Assembly: GCA_022845955.1 (NCBI GenBank)
Contig: AP025576.1
Location: 124,001-188,000, forward strand
Direction of reading: 5' to 3'
Source: Lachnospiraceae bacterium
GTDB lineage: Bacteria > Bacillota > Clostridia > Lachnospirales > Lachnospiraceae
Length of the DNA: 64,000 nt
The position numbers and the translations under genes are program-made. The notes under the pieces are model-generated. The model was not told the origin of the DNA and searched no databases. It saw nothing but the letters and a program-made list of their open reading frames with translations. Of this stretch, positions 34,790 to 43,642 are shown one piece after another. Each line of letters begins with the position of its first letter. The first letter of the stretch is position 1.

Positions 34790-35839
34790 TCAGCGGTAAG
34801 AGCCGCTGTTTTTTCTTTTTTGTTTTTCTGTCCTTGCCCGGCTTTTCGCTTTCTTTTGCTGATCCTTCAGGTAAACCATTCGGGAGGCCGAGTATCTGGC
34901 TTCCTTTTTCAGTTTCAAATAACTGCTCCATCGTTCCGGTGACAACTCCCCGTTTTCCAGAGCGGCCTTTACCCGGCAGCCGGGTTCATTTTGATGCCGG
35001 CAGTCGGAGAAACGGCATTGGGTGAAAAACTGCTCCACATCGGTGAAAGTCTCTCCCAGGCCTTCGGTTACATCCCACATACCGAGTTCGCGCATGCCGG
35101 GAGTATCGATTATCATGGCACCGCAGGGCAGCAGAAGCAGCTGGCGGTGGGTGGTGGTATGGCGGCCCTTGGAATCCTCCTCCCGGATCCCGTTCACTGG
35201 CATCAGTTCCCCGCCGGCAAGGGCGTTTACCAGACTGGATTTGCCCACGCCGGAGGAACCCAGAAACACAATGGTTTTACCTGGTTTCAGATAACCTTGC
35301 AGCTGCTCCATCCCATATCCGGTTTTGGCGCTTACGGCAATCACATCCGTCCCCAGCGCCACAGCGGAGGCTTCTGCGAGCAGCCGTTGTGTATCCTCCG
35401 ATAAATCCGCTTTCGTGAGTACAATTACAGGCTGGGCGCCGCTCTGCCATGCCAGGGTGAGATACCGTTCCAGACGTCTTGGATTAAAATCATGGTTGAG
35501 GGACTGCATAATAAATACATAGTCGAAGTTAGCGGCAACAAGCTGCTCCCAATGGCCCGATGAGGAAGGATCCAGACGTGCAAAAAAGGTTCTTCTTTCC
35601 TGTGTCCTTACAATCCGGCTGTCTCCGTCAGCTTCCCAGTTTATCATGACAAAATCACCGGTGGTGGGGAAGGGTTCTTCCCCTGTAAAATATGCGCTTT
35701 TTTTCAGTGTTGCCTGACCTGTGCCGAAGCTGCAGACAATTTCATATCTGTCTTTATAAACGGCGGTTACCCTGGCAGGGATTTCCCCGTCGCGGGATGG
35801 TTCCCCATCAGGAATATATCCATATTCTATCATGTTCAA
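34790..35839 (-). CDS. rsgA: Ribosome small-subunit-dependent GTPase RsgA
   Basis: About 349 residues of a circularly permuted GTPase that acts in late 30S maturation. After an OB-fold N-terminal domain come the permuted motifs: G4 VLTKADL, then the P-loop GSSGVGKSSLVNAL and G3 IDTPGMRELGMW. The C-terminal zinc knuckle is CRFSDCRHQNEPGC. GGAGG at about 35848-35852 is best spaced for TTG at 35839; ATG at 35833 is also possible, and an upstream in-frame TTG at 35854 would overlap the site. A 35-codon frame overlaps the start, and a leader with a 10-codon frame and a terminator precedes it. Confidence 0.95.
   Translation of the reverse strand: MNMIEYGYIPDGEPSRDGEIPARVTAVYKDRYEIVCSFGTGQATLKKSAYFTGEEPFPTTGDFVMINWEADGDSRIVRTQERRTFFARLDPSSSGHWEQLVAANFDYVFIMQSLNHDFNPRRLERYLTLAWQSGAQPVIVLTKADLSEDTQRLLAEASAVALGTDVIAVSAKTGYGMEQLQGYLKPGKTIVFLGSSGVGKSSLVNALAGGELMPVNGIREEDSKGRHTTTHRQLLLLPCGAMIIDTPGMRELGMWDVTEGLGETFTDVEQFFTQCRFSDCRHQNEPGCRVKAALENGELSPERWSSYLKLKKEARYSASRMVYLKDQQKKAKSRARTEKQKRKNSGSYR
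34791..34822 (+). terminator. Terminator of the dehydrogenase gene, inside rsgA 3' coding end
   Basis: CAGCGG (34791-34796) pairs with CCGCTG (34803-34808), followed by TTTTTTCTTTTTTG. The stem and T tract encode the last residues of rsgA on the other strand, so one sequence serves both purposes. Confidence 0.75.
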
Positions 35840-35915
35840 AATTAATTCCTCCAAAATTGTTTGCTTTGATTGACGTTTTCATAGTTACCTCTTTTTCTTT
35901 TCTTGTCATGATCAT
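35808..35915 (-). CDS. Possible 35-codon leader ORF overlapping the rsgA start
   Basis: ATG at 35915 follows AAGGAGGAATTGATT, one of the best ribosome binding sites of the area. It encodes a 35-residue basic-then-acidic peptide starting MIMTRKEKEVTMKTSIK and ending IWIYS, closing inside rsgA in another frame. A second internal ATG (MKTSIKANNF) also has AAAGAGG upstream. The peptide matches no family I know. It could couple translation into rsgA. It may also be an artefact of an A/T-rich leader. Confidence 0.35.
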   Translation of the reverse strand: MIMTRKEKEVTMKTSIKANNFGGINFEHDRIWIYS

Positions 35916-35967
35916 AATCAATTCCTCCTTCCGCGATGGGCGGCATGCCAAAAATAGGCGCAAAAAT

Positions 35968-36004
35968 CCCGCAGAAACAAGCCTTTTCATGCTGTTTCTG
36001 CGGG
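35968..36004 (-). terminator. Intrinsic terminator in the rsgA leader (candidate attenuator)
   Basis: CCCGCAGAAACA (35968-35979) and TGTTTCTGCGGG (35993-36004) form a perfect 12-bp stem. Read on the minus strand it is followed by ATTTTTGCGCC, a proper U tract. It lies between the minus-strand promoter at 36143-36171 and rsgA, so transcription must pass it to reach the gene. Confidence 0.85.
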
Positions 36005-36058
36005 TATAAGATTCCGTATCAGCTATTTAAAAGGGTTGTTGCCGGTCTGCCTATGAAG

Positions 36059-36091
36059 TTAAGGGAATGCCACCTCATTATTTGTTTTCAT
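36059..36091 (-). CDS. 10-codon leader peptide candidate upstream of rsgA
   Basis: ATG at 36091 with AAAGGAG nine bases upstream encodes MKTNNEVAFP and stops at 36059-36061, 55 bases before the terminator hairpin. An 8-bp inverted repeat (TTCTCTCT with AGAGAGAA, 36112-36129) lies just ahead of its ribosome binding site. This layout recalls leader-peptide attenuators of ribosome-targeting stress genes. No alternative antiterminator pairing was found by eye. Confidence 0.45.
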   Translation of the reverse strand: MKTNNEVAFP

Positions 36092-36142
36092 TACACAACG
36101 CTCCTTTCATTTTCTCTCTGAAGAGAGAATGGATTTGGTAAT

Positions 36143-36171
36143 AGTATAAGGGATGGGCGGGGAAAATGCAA
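36143..36171 (-). promoter_or_regulatory. Minus-strand promoter of the rsgA leader
   Basis: Read on the minus strand: TTGCAT (36171-36166), 17-base spacer, TATACT (36148-36143). It gives a leader of about 170 bases up to the terminator. Together with the plus-strand promoter at 36333 it accounts for most of the gap 35916-36430; the rest shows nothing further. Confidence 0.75.
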
Positions 36172-36332
36172 CCTGTTTTTAACTACACAAATGTATGGGA
36201 GGGGCAGGGGGAAGCTGCAGGGCACAAAGGGTCGTTTGAACTGTTACGATAGAACAGCGGTGGATATTATTTTTGGTTAATTTTATATAAAGTTTGTGCC
36301 TATACTTATAGTTTGTTGTATTGTTGCACTGT

Positions 36333-36361
36333 TTGGCTGTGTGCTAAACTCGATTTATACT
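36333..36361 (+). promoter_or_regulatory. Promoter of the second sugar-transport operon
   Basis: TTGGCT (36333-36338), 17-base spacer, TATACT (36356-36361), 70 bases before the first permease gene. A binding site for the YesN-type regulator of this operon would be expected just upstream, but no clear repeat was recognised. Confidence 0.6.
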
Positions 36362-36430
36362 AAAATGTGCACACAAAGTTAAGGACCGCAATTAAGCTGT
36401 TTAAATCTTTAGAAGAATAGGGGGGATTGT

Positions 36431-37363
36431 GTGAAGCAATCTGGAAGACAGGCAGGAACAAATACATTCAAAAAAAAGAAATTAAAAATATTAGCTATTA
36501 CGATGGTCTTTATAGGTTTTATTTTTGCATTTTCATATGTTCCTCTTTTGGGATGGATTATAGCATTTTTGGACTATAAGCCCGGACTTTCCATATTCTC
36601 GCAGAAATTTGTAGGATTGGAAAATTTTAAACTAATATTTTCTTCCTGGAGAGATTTTAAGACAATATTGTTAAATACCCTTGCGCTCAGCGGGATTAAT
36701 CTGCTGGCTATGCCGGTTCCGCTGATATTTGCCATTTTGCTCTCACAAATGCGTTCTAAGAGATTGTCTAAAATGGTGCAGATTATATCATCTTTACCCA
36801 ATTACATTTCGTATGTGCTGCTCTATACGGTTTTCTTTTGCCTCCTGGCCCCCAGCGACGGTGCGGTAAACGTAATTTTACGACAGTTTTTCGGACCGGA
36901 TTTCACATCAAACCTGTTGGCAGACAAAGAAATAGCGTGGGCTATGCAGCTGTTTATCGGATTATTTAAAACAATGGGATATTCGGCGATTATGTATATT
37001 GCTGCAATGTCTGGCATTGATCCGGAACTGTACGATGCGGCTGAGGTGGACGGGGCGGGGCGCTTCGCTAAGGTGATACATATAACATTGCCGTGTATCT
37101 CAGCAACCTTTTTTGTCTTATTTCTGCTGGCGATAGCAAATATGCTTTCGGGCGCGGGGTTTGAACAGTATTATGTATTCCAAAATCCTATGGTGATGAG
37201 CAGAATTGAGGTGTTGGATACTTATATTTACAAAATAGGTTTGCAGCAAAATAATTTTGGTTTTGCCACCTCTACCGGTATGTTAAAATCACTGCTTAGT
37301 ATTGGGCTTTTGCTGGGTGCAAATAAGTTATCAAAAATAATCAGGGGAGAGAGTATTTTCTAA
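36431..37363 (+). CDS. LplB-type carbohydrate ABC transporter permease
   Basis: A 310-residue CUT1 permease of the LplB group. It has a basic N-terminus, six membrane segments starting at ILAITMVFIGFIFAFSYVPL, the group-typical SYVPLLGWIIAFLDYKPG segment, and the EAA-like loop DAAEVDGAGRFAKVIHITLP. The start is GTG at 36431 with GGGGGGATT upstream. It leads a set with the YtcP-type permease and a large lipoprotein, followed by YesM/YesN, GH35 and GH78 genes. Its A/T-rich codon usage differs slightly from the Tad region. No ATPase gene is present. Confidence 0.93.
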   Translation: MKQSGRQAGTNTFKKKKLKILAITMVFIGFIFAFSYVPLLGWIIAFLDYKPGLSIFSQKFVGLENFKLIFSSWRDFKTILLNTLALSGINLLAMPVPLIFAILLSQMRSKRLSKMVQIISSLPNYISYVLLYTVFFCLLAPSDGAVNVILRQFFGPDFTSNLLADKEIAWAMQLFIGLFKTMGYSAIMYIAAMSGIDPELYDAAEVDGAGRFAKVIHITLPCISATFFVLFLLAIANMLSGAGFEQYYVFQNPMVMSRIEVLDTYIYKIGLQQNNFGFATSTGMLKSLLSIGLLLGANKLSKIIRGESIF

Positions 37364-37397
37364 TATGCTTTGGCCCTGGGAAAGGAGAAATTAAGAT

Positions 37398-38282
37398 ATG
37401 GAATATAAAAGAAAGCCCTCGCAAATCGTATTTGATACATTAAATACCTTGTTAATGGTCCTTATCGGCATAGCCTGCCTCTATCCATTTTATTATATTT
37501 TTATTTATTCAATCAGCGATCCCCTGGAAGCAGCAAAAGGCATTGCATTTTTACCAAAAAACCCTACCCTGGCAAATTACACTATGATTTTTCAGGACAG
37601 CAATATTATAAACTCCTTCTTCATTTCTGCGGCCCGTACGGTGCTGGGTGCAGGTATTACGGTGCTGTGCAGTGCATTTCTGGCGTATTTGTTTACCAAT
37701 CCGCTTTTGCCTATGCGTAAAGGTCTGTATAAATTTGTGATTATCACAATGTACCTTAGTTCAGGCCTGATTCCCTGGTATGTTACCATGTCTGCCTATG
37801 GGCTGAAAAATAAGTTCCTTTTATACATTGTGCCGTCGGCGGTGAATGCATTTTTTATGATTTTGATAAAGACATATATGGAGAGCCTACCCGCAGCCTT
37901 ATCAGAATCGGCAGAACTGGACGGGGCAGGGATATTTGCATTATTCTTCCAGGTGATTCTTCCGCTGTGCCTGCCTGTTATTGCCGCTGTGGCAGTATTT
38001 GCGGCAGTAGGGCAGTGGAATTCCTGGTCAGATAATTTTTTTCTTGTAAAGGCGCCGGAATTAAAAACATTGCAGCTGACTTTGTATGAATATTTCCAAT
38101 CCACAGCCCCCAGCGTGGAAAATATGCGTGATGCGGCGGCGAGTATGAGTAAGCGGACAGTGACGCTTTCTTCTATAAGAATGAGTATTGCGGTGGTAAC
38201 AGTCATTCCCATTTTTGCAGTATATCCGTTTATGATGCGTTTTTTTGTAAAGGGTATTATGTTGGGAGCAGTGAAGGGTTAG
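37398..38282 (+). CDS. YtcP-type carbohydrate ABC transporter permease
   Basis: A 294-residue CUT1 permease, partner of the LplB-type protein encoded upstream. It carries the first membrane segment near TLLMVLIGIACLYPFYYIFI, the typical SISDPLEAAKG segment, the EAA-like loop ESAELDGAGIFALFFQVILP, and the ending FVKGIMLGAVKG characteristic of this group. AAAGGAG lies upstream of the ATG. It forms the second half of the channel for an oligosaccharide importer. Confidence 0.93.
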   Translation: MEYKRKPSQIVFDTLNTLLMVLIGIACLYPFYYIFIYSISDPLEAAKGIAFLPKNPTLANYTMIFQDSNIINSFFISAARTVLGAGITVLCSAFLAYLFTNPLLPMRKGLYKFVIITMYLSSGLIPWYVTMSAYGLKNKFLLYIVPSAVNAFFMILIKTYMESLPAALSESAELDGAGIFALFFQVILPLCLPVIAAVAVFAAVGQWNSWSDNFFLVKAPELKTLQLTLYEYFQSTAPSVENMRDAAASMSKRTVTLSSIRMSIAVVTVIPIFAVYPFMMRFFVKGIMLGAVKG

Positions 38283-38367
38283 GTGAATCGGAAACGACGG
38301 GGACGGAATCGTTATGTTAGACAAGAATATTAATGTTTCGTATAATAAAAAACAGGGGGAATAATTC

Positions 38368-40110
38368 ATGAAAAAAATGAAAAAATTATTGGCTATGGGT
38401 ATTGTATGCACTATGATATTTGGCCTGACAGCATGCGGAGGAGCAAAAGATGCATCTTCCGGCCAGGATGCGGCACAAAGTGAGGCGGCCGATCAGACAG
38501 ATCAGGAGGAACTGGTAGAACTTACGGTTTTCGGTCATATGCTGTCCGTTGACAAAATTGGGATTCAAACAGATCCTGTGGCTAAAAAAATAGAAGAGGA
38601 TCTGGGGATCCGTTTAAATATAATTGACAGCAATACAAACGTGGCCGATGAAACCAATAAAATTGCTGCTTATATGGCATCAAATGATATGCCGGATATA
38701 TTCTTTGTACCGGATATAAATGTTTTAAAAACAGCTATTGAGGCAAATCAGGTAATTAAGCTGAATGATTTATGGACAAAAGAAAACTGCCCCAATATGC
38801 TGGGGGATAACCCGGATGCCCAAAACAGACAGGATTTCTTTGCCAATCAGTATTTTGAAGGCGACAGGTATGGCGTGCAGATGTGGGGCGGTACCGGCGG
38901 GGCATCTTTTCCCACAGTGGGGATGTATGTGCCATGGGACATTTATAAGCAGGCCGGTTATCCAGAAGTAAATAATCTGGACGATTTGGTGGAGGCTGTG
39001 GAAATGATGGCTGCCCGGTATCCCGAAACAGAAAGCGGACAGAAAACATACGGCGTAGGAGGCTGGTTTGCCGAAGGGCTTGGTTGGGGTGACTGGATGG
39101 TTTCTTTATTACAAAATGCATTTGGTTATCAAACTGATGACTGTTTTGTGTTCACATTTGATATGGAAACAAACGATCTGCGGGAAAAACCGGCTATTTT
39201 AGATGCAGAAGGTCCTTGGTGGGAATCCGTGGAGTTCATGTACAAAATGAACCAGAAAGGACTGATCGACCCTGACTCTGTTACACAGAAATATGATCAG
39301 TGGCAGGAAAAAGCGTATTCCGGCAGATATTTACTTGTTGGGCCCGGCTGGGAGGCGGCTCCGATTAAAGAAAAATCCGGTTTGTCTTATGTTGCGCTGA
39401 AGCCCTTTGAAAACAGCAATATAGTCATGGACTGGTCAGGTGAATTGACAGGTTATACTTATGCTATTTCCAGTACCTGCAAGCATCCTGAAAAAGCACT
39501 TCAGTTGTTGGATTATTTATGGTCGCCCGAAGGATCCCGTCTGACTCATTCTGGTATTGAAGGGGAATCTTGGGAAATGGTGGATGGCAAGGCGGAATTT
39601 ACCCAGAAGTATTTGGAGGATAAGGCAGCCCTACAGGCGGCCGAGTTGAATGAAAAGTATGCGGTATATAAGTATGGTATGTTTACCGGATATGCGCTCA
39701 ATGTCGTAAGCCCTGCGGACAATAACTTCTTTGACCTGACTATGTCGGCAAAATATGAGGAAAAAAACCTTTCTGAGGCGGAAAAGGATGCATTGGCCTA
39801 TTACGGCGTGGATTCCATGGGAGAAATTTACCGCAATCCCGATGTGAAGAATTATGTGTTCAGATGGCCTGAGTATTCTACGATGCTTCCCACTCCACCG
39901 GAAGATATCAAGAAAAACAGGACAGATTTAGGTAACTTTGTCTACCGTGAGTATTTAAATTGTGTGTATGCAAAAAATGATGCGGAATTTGAAGCGGCAA
40001 AGCAGAAAATTATGGATGGGGCAGCGGAATACAAAGTAGAGGAAATCTTTGACTGGTATAAAGCGGCTTTTGCTGAGGCAAAGGAAGCCGTAGATGATTA
40101 CATAAAATAA
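38368..40110 (+). CDS. Large extracellular sugar-binding lipoprotein (LplA type)
   Basis: A 580-residue binding protein. Its signal ends in LTAC with lipidated Cys23, followed by an acidic linker and the mature domain from LTVFGHMLSVDKIG. The size and the pairing with LplB/YtcP permeases are typical of the large group of clostridial binding proteins for complex oligosaccharides. The GRYLLVGPGWEAAPIKE and AISSTCKHPEKALQLLDYLW segments fit the family. The ATG follows CAGGGGGAATAATTC. The neighbouring GH35 and GH78 genes suggest a galactose- and rhamnose-containing ligand. Confidence 0.93.
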   Translation: MKKMKKLLAMGIVCTMIFGLTACGGAKDASSGQDAAQSEAADQTDQEELVELTVFGHMLSVDKIGIQTDPVAKKIEEDLGIRLNIIDSNTNVADETNKIAAYMASNDMPDIFFVPDINVLKTAIEANQVIKLNDLWTKENCPNMLGDNPDAQNRQDFFANQYFEGDRYGVQMWGGTGGASFPTVGMYVPWDIYKQAGYPEVNNLDDLVEAVEMMAARYPETESGQKTYGVGGWFAEGLGWGDWMVSLLQNAFGYQTDDCFVFTFDMETNDLREKPAILDAEGPWWESVEFMYKMNQKGLIDPDSVTQKYDQWQEKAYSGRYLLVGPGWEAAPIKEKSGLSYVALKPFENSNIVMDWSGELTGYTYAISSTCKHPEKALQLLDYLWSPEGSRLTHSGIEGESWEMVDGKAEFTQKYLEDKAALQAAELNEKYAVYKYGMFTGYALNVVSPADNNFFDLTMSAKYEEKNLSEAEKDALAYYGVDSMGEIYRNPDVKNYVFRWPEYSTMLPTPPEDIKKNRTDLGNFVYREYLNCVYAKNDAEFEAAKQKIMDGAAEYKVEEIFDWYKAAFAEAKEAVDDYIK

Positions 40111-40123
40111 GAGGTGTGTTTTA

Positions 40124-40156
40124 CCGCAATGGGTGAATTTGCCCATTGCGGATTTT
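40124..40156 (+). terminator. Hairpin between the lipoprotein and the YesM/YesN genes
   Basis: CCGCAATGGG (40124-40133) pairs perfectly with CCCATTGCGG (40142-40151), followed by ATTTTAG. The T tract is short, suggesting a partial terminator that lowers expression of the regulators relative to the transporter. Confidence 0.65.
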
Positions 40157-40199
40157 AGAACCATCTGAAAAGCGGCACATAAGAAGAAGGAATGGACAA

Positions 40200-42092
40200 A
40201 TGTGTGATGAGACCGGCGGAAAAATGAGAGATACTATGAAAAAGGAAGGAAAGGGAAAGAAAAGGCTGGGGATAAAATCCAGTTTTATTATCCGGCTTAT
40301 TCTTTTTTGCATGATAACAAGTTTTTCGGTGGTTATACTTTTATCAACAGTTCTAAGCGCTTATGTGAGTATTATGATGAGGGACGATGCCATCGGGGAC
40401 AGCCGTCAGTCATTGATTACTATGAATGATTTTTTTGAAGAAAAAATGAATGCGGTAAAACGTTTTCATTATGGAATGTATCAGGATGCGGATATCCGTT
40501 ACGCTGTGCAGACCTTTTTTGCCGGCAGCAATACACCGGGAGAGGATATTACTATCATACAGCAATGCAGTGAAATGCTTAATTCCCGCTATGGTTATGC
40601 AGATCATGCATTGTCCGGGGTGAGTTTGTATGGTTTGGAGTATGGCAAGCAGGCGGAATTGCTGCAGACAGGTGGTTTTCATCATAGAGAAGCCGCCATG
40701 AAGAAATTGCTTGCCGATGCAAAGAATAAGTCAGATACAAATATTTCAGAGAACCGGATATTTTATTCTGTCTATTTGGACAGGGGAGAGGATGGCGGTT
40801 TGCTTAACGGCACGATTTCCATGTATGATTTTATCCGTGAACCGGGAAATCTGACCCATATTATCGCTATTCTGGCATTTCATTATGACCTGAATAAAAT
40901 ATCCGGAGAGCTTAAGGGGGTTCCGGGAGAAAAGAGCAGGAGAATATTGGTGCTGTCAGATAACGATGAGGTTTTGTACAGCCTGGATATGAATTATGGA
41001 TTGGATCCTGTTGGTGATAGAAGTGATTTCCGGGAAATGGAACGGTACCACAGTATGGGGGCTAAAATATACGAGTCCGCACAATATTTAATGGGAATTG
41101 CTGAGAATGAACGCTTTGGGTTCCGGGTAGTATGCCTGACGGACAAGAAGCAGTTATATTCGAGAATCAGGGCATTGAATGTATTTACATTTTCCATGAT
41201 GGGAGCAGCGCTTGTGGCGGTGAGTTTTCTTGTCCTGTTATTTTCCAGACGTATTTCCAGGCGTATATCCATTATAACGGACGGTATCGGCAGTATAAAG
41301 CAGGGGAATATGTACACCCGTATTCCCACAACGCCCAAGGAGGATGAGTTGGATTTAATTGCCCATAGCCTGACCGATATGTGTAACAGTCTGCGGGAGA
41401 AAGCCGCTTTGCAGCAGCAGGCCGAACGACAGCGCAATGAAGCCGTTTTGTGTCAGAAGGACGCGGAAATTTATGCCCTGCAGGCCCAGATAAATCCCCA
41501 TTTTCTTTATAATATGCTGGAGGTGGCCCGTATGAAGGCTGTGGTGGATGGTTGTATGGATACTGCGCTTATGGTAAAAATATTGTCTGATATTTTCAGG
41601 GAAAGTGTAGGGCGCGGGGCCCTTGCAACCATCAGCGAAGAAATAGAATGCTGTATGCTTTATGTCCGCTTATTTGAGATACGCCGAGAAAGCAGCATCC
41701 GTGTAAAGCTGGATATTTGTCCTGAAATCCGTAAGAGCAGGATTTCCACCCATATTTTGCTTCCTATAGTAGAAAACGCCCTTGTGCATGGATTGGCGGA
41801 AGAAAATGCCGTTATTTCCATTTCTGCACATAGACAGGACAATGATATTTTATTTACTATACAGGATAACGGACCAGGGCTTACGGATAAGCAGCTGGAG
41901 GATCTGAATATGCAGATAGAAAATTATACCTCCAGGGAAAAGCATATAGGGCTTGCGAATGTGAATAAACGGCTGAAGCTGATTTATGGTATGCAATATG
42001 GTATCCATATAAAGAGCAGGCCGGGGGAAGGGCTTACGGTACAGCTGACAATCGGTGCAAAGGGGAAGGGGACAGGGGAAGATTATGTATAA
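40200..42092 (+). CDS. YesM-type sensor histidine kinase
   Basis: A 630-residue membrane kinase. A membrane segment near residue 25-50 (IIRLILFCMITSFSVVILLS), an extracellular sensor of about 250 residues and a second segment near MMGAALVAVSFLVLLFS are followed by a HAMP region. The phospho-acceptor His lies in NPHFLYNMLEVARMKA (HisK_LytS/YesM type), then the ATPase domain with PIVENALVHGLAEE and QDNGPGL. ATG at 40200 has AAGAAGG upstream; earlier in-frame codons lie within the hairpin. It pairs with the YesN-type regulator overlapping its end by 8 bases and probably senses the imported sugar. Confidence 0.93.
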   Translation: MCDETGGKMRDTMKKEGKGKKRLGIKSSFIIRLILFCMITSFSVVILLSTVLSAYVSIMMRDDAIGDSRQSLITMNDFFEEKMNAVKRFHYGMYQDADIRYAVQTFFAGSNTPGEDITIIQQCSEMLNSRYGYADHALSGVSLYGLEYGKQAELLQTGGFHHREAAMKKLLADAKNKSDTNISENRIFYSVYLDRGEDGGLLNGTISMYDFIREPGNLTHIIAILAFHYDLNKISGELKGVPGEKSRRILVLSDNDEVLYSLDMNYGLDPVGDRSDFREMERYHSMGAKIYESAQYLMGIAENERFGFRVVCLTDKKQLYSRIRALNVFTFSMMGAALVAVSFLVLLFSRRISRRISIITDGIGSIKQGNMYTRIPTTPKEDELDLIAHSLTDMCNSLREKAALQQQAERQRNEAVLCQKDAEIYALQAQINPHFLYNMLEVARMKAVVDGCMDTALMVKILSDIFRESVGRGALATISEEIECCMLYVRLFEIRRESSIRVKLDICPEIRKSRISTHILLPIVENALVHGLAEENAVISISAHRQDNDILFTIQDNGPGLTDKQLEDLNMQIENYTSREKHIGLANVNKRLKLIYGMQYGIHIKSRPGEGLTVQLTIGAKGKGTGEDYV

Positions 42093-43638
42093 TGTATTGC
42101 TTGCGGATGACGAAGCTGCTATTTTAGAGGGGCTAAAAACAATTATATGCTGGAATGAGCTGGGCCTTAATCTTGTGGCTGCGGTTACGGACGGGGAGAG
42201 TGCCCTGCAGTATATTCGTGAAAATCCGGTGGATATTCTAGTGACGGACATCCGTATGAAAGAAATGGACGGTCTTGCACTGATTTCCGCACTGCATGAG
42301 GTTTCTCCTGAAACAAGGTGCATCATATTGACCGGATACAGTGATTTTAGCTATACCAAAAAGGCAATCCAGCTTGGAATTGAAAACTATATATTAAAGC
42401 CGGTGGATGAAAATGAGCTGATTCTTACCCTTACAAATTTGATTGCAAAGCTGGAAGAGGATGCAAGCAAGGCCAGGAATAGTATTTATGAATTCCGGGA
42501 TGCTATTTGTTATCGTTGGATTACGGGGAAGATTGATATAAATGCATTTCAGCATAGGGCCGGGGTGCTGGATATTGATTTGACGGAAAAATTTTTCCAG
42601 GTAAGTGTTCTGCGCGTGCGGAACTATGAGTTGCTGACTCAAAGGGATACCATTGCCTGTGAAAAAAATGTATTACGCGTTATCTGTACAGAACTGGGGT
42701 GTGTCAAACAGGCCCGTTTTGCGGTGTGCCGTGGAGAGCGGGGGGATTTTCTGGCAGCTCTGTGGGGCAGCCTTGATTTATGCCGGGAGGAGATTAAGCA
42801 GGCGCTTATACGGGCCGGACAGGCGCTGTCCCGTATGCGTCTCAATGCAATATCTTCTCTGGGAAAGCTGCAGGAAGATTTCATGCAGCTAAGCGTAAGC
42901 TATTCGGACGCCATGTTCTTGGCAGAATTTGGATTGATACTGCCCCCCGGGACCGTGGCGGATGAATATGCGGTTTCATGCCTTATGAACGAAAAAAGCA
43001 AACCTATGGAGGTGGATTCACAGGAATTGCTGAAAGCTATTTCGCAGAAGGATGAAGCAGGTGTGAAAACTTTTGTGGAGAGCTTAAAAAGGATCCTGAC
43101 ACAAAGCGGCGCGCAGACACCAAACGCAATTAAAATACCGGTTATGGAACTGATGTATAGTATCTCAAAATTAAAGGTGGGAGGTACGGCGCAGGAGGAG
43201 TATGATCTTGTAAGAGTATTTGATGAAATTACACAGGCGCAGACGATTGACAGCCTTTTGGAGATTCTGGCTACATCGGCTATGAAAAAAATAGATAGAA
43301 TATGTAAAGCGGAAACGGAAATGAGCCTGCATGTGGTAAGAGCAATAAACGCAATGGAGCAGGGGGAAAACGTAACGCTGAAAAGTCTTGCGGAGCAATA
43401 TAAAATCAATCCGGTATATCTTGGACAATTATTTAAGAATGAGACAGGAATGTTATTTACCGATTACATGAATAATGTGCGGGTAAAAAAATCCATAGAA
43501 CTGCTGCGAACTACAGATAAGACGGTTGCAGAGATAGCAGAGCTTTCCGGTTATGCATCTTATGGATATTTCTGCAGTGTTTTTAAAAAGGTGACTGGTG
43601 CATATCCTAAAGATTACAGGATAAAAGAGAGAGGTTAA
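42085..43638 (+). CDS. YesN-type response regulator, AraC family
   Basis: A 517-residue regulator. The N-terminal receiver has LLADDEAAILEGL, phospho-acceptor Asp in ILVTDIRMKEMDG and the conserved Lys in YILKPVDE. A long middle region follows, and the C-terminal AraC-type double helix-turn-helix includes KSLAEQYKINPVYLGQLFKN and AELSGYASYGYFCSVFKK. ATG at 42085 overlaps the kinase stop by eight bases, with ACAGGGGAAG upstream, a sign of coupled translation. It most likely activates the transporter and GH35/GH78 genes. Confidence 0.94.
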   Translation: MYNVLLADDEAAILEGLKTIICWNELGLNLVAAVTDGESALQYIRENPVDILVTDIRMKEMDGLALISALHEVSPETRCIILTGYSDFSYTKKAIQLGIENYILKPVDENELILTLTNLIAKLEEDASKARNSIYEFRDAICYRWITGKIDINAFQHRAGVLDIDLTEKFFQVSVLRVRNYELLTQRDTIACEKNVLRVICTELGCVKQARFAVCRGERGDFLAALWGSLDLCREEIKQALIRAGQALSRMRLNAISSLGKLQEDFMQLSVSYSDAMFLAEFGLILPPGTVADEYAVSCLMNEKSKPMEVDSQELLKAISQKDEAGVKTFVESLKRILTQSGAQTPNAIKIPVMELMYSISKLKVGGTAQEEYDLVRVFDEITQAQTIDSLLEILATSAMKKIDRICKAETEMSLHVVRAINAMEQGENVTLKSLAEQYKINPVYLGQLFKNETGMLFTDYMNNVRVKKSIELLRTTDKTVAEIAELSGYASYGYFCSVFKKVTGAYPKDYRIKERG

Positions 43639-43642
43639 TACA

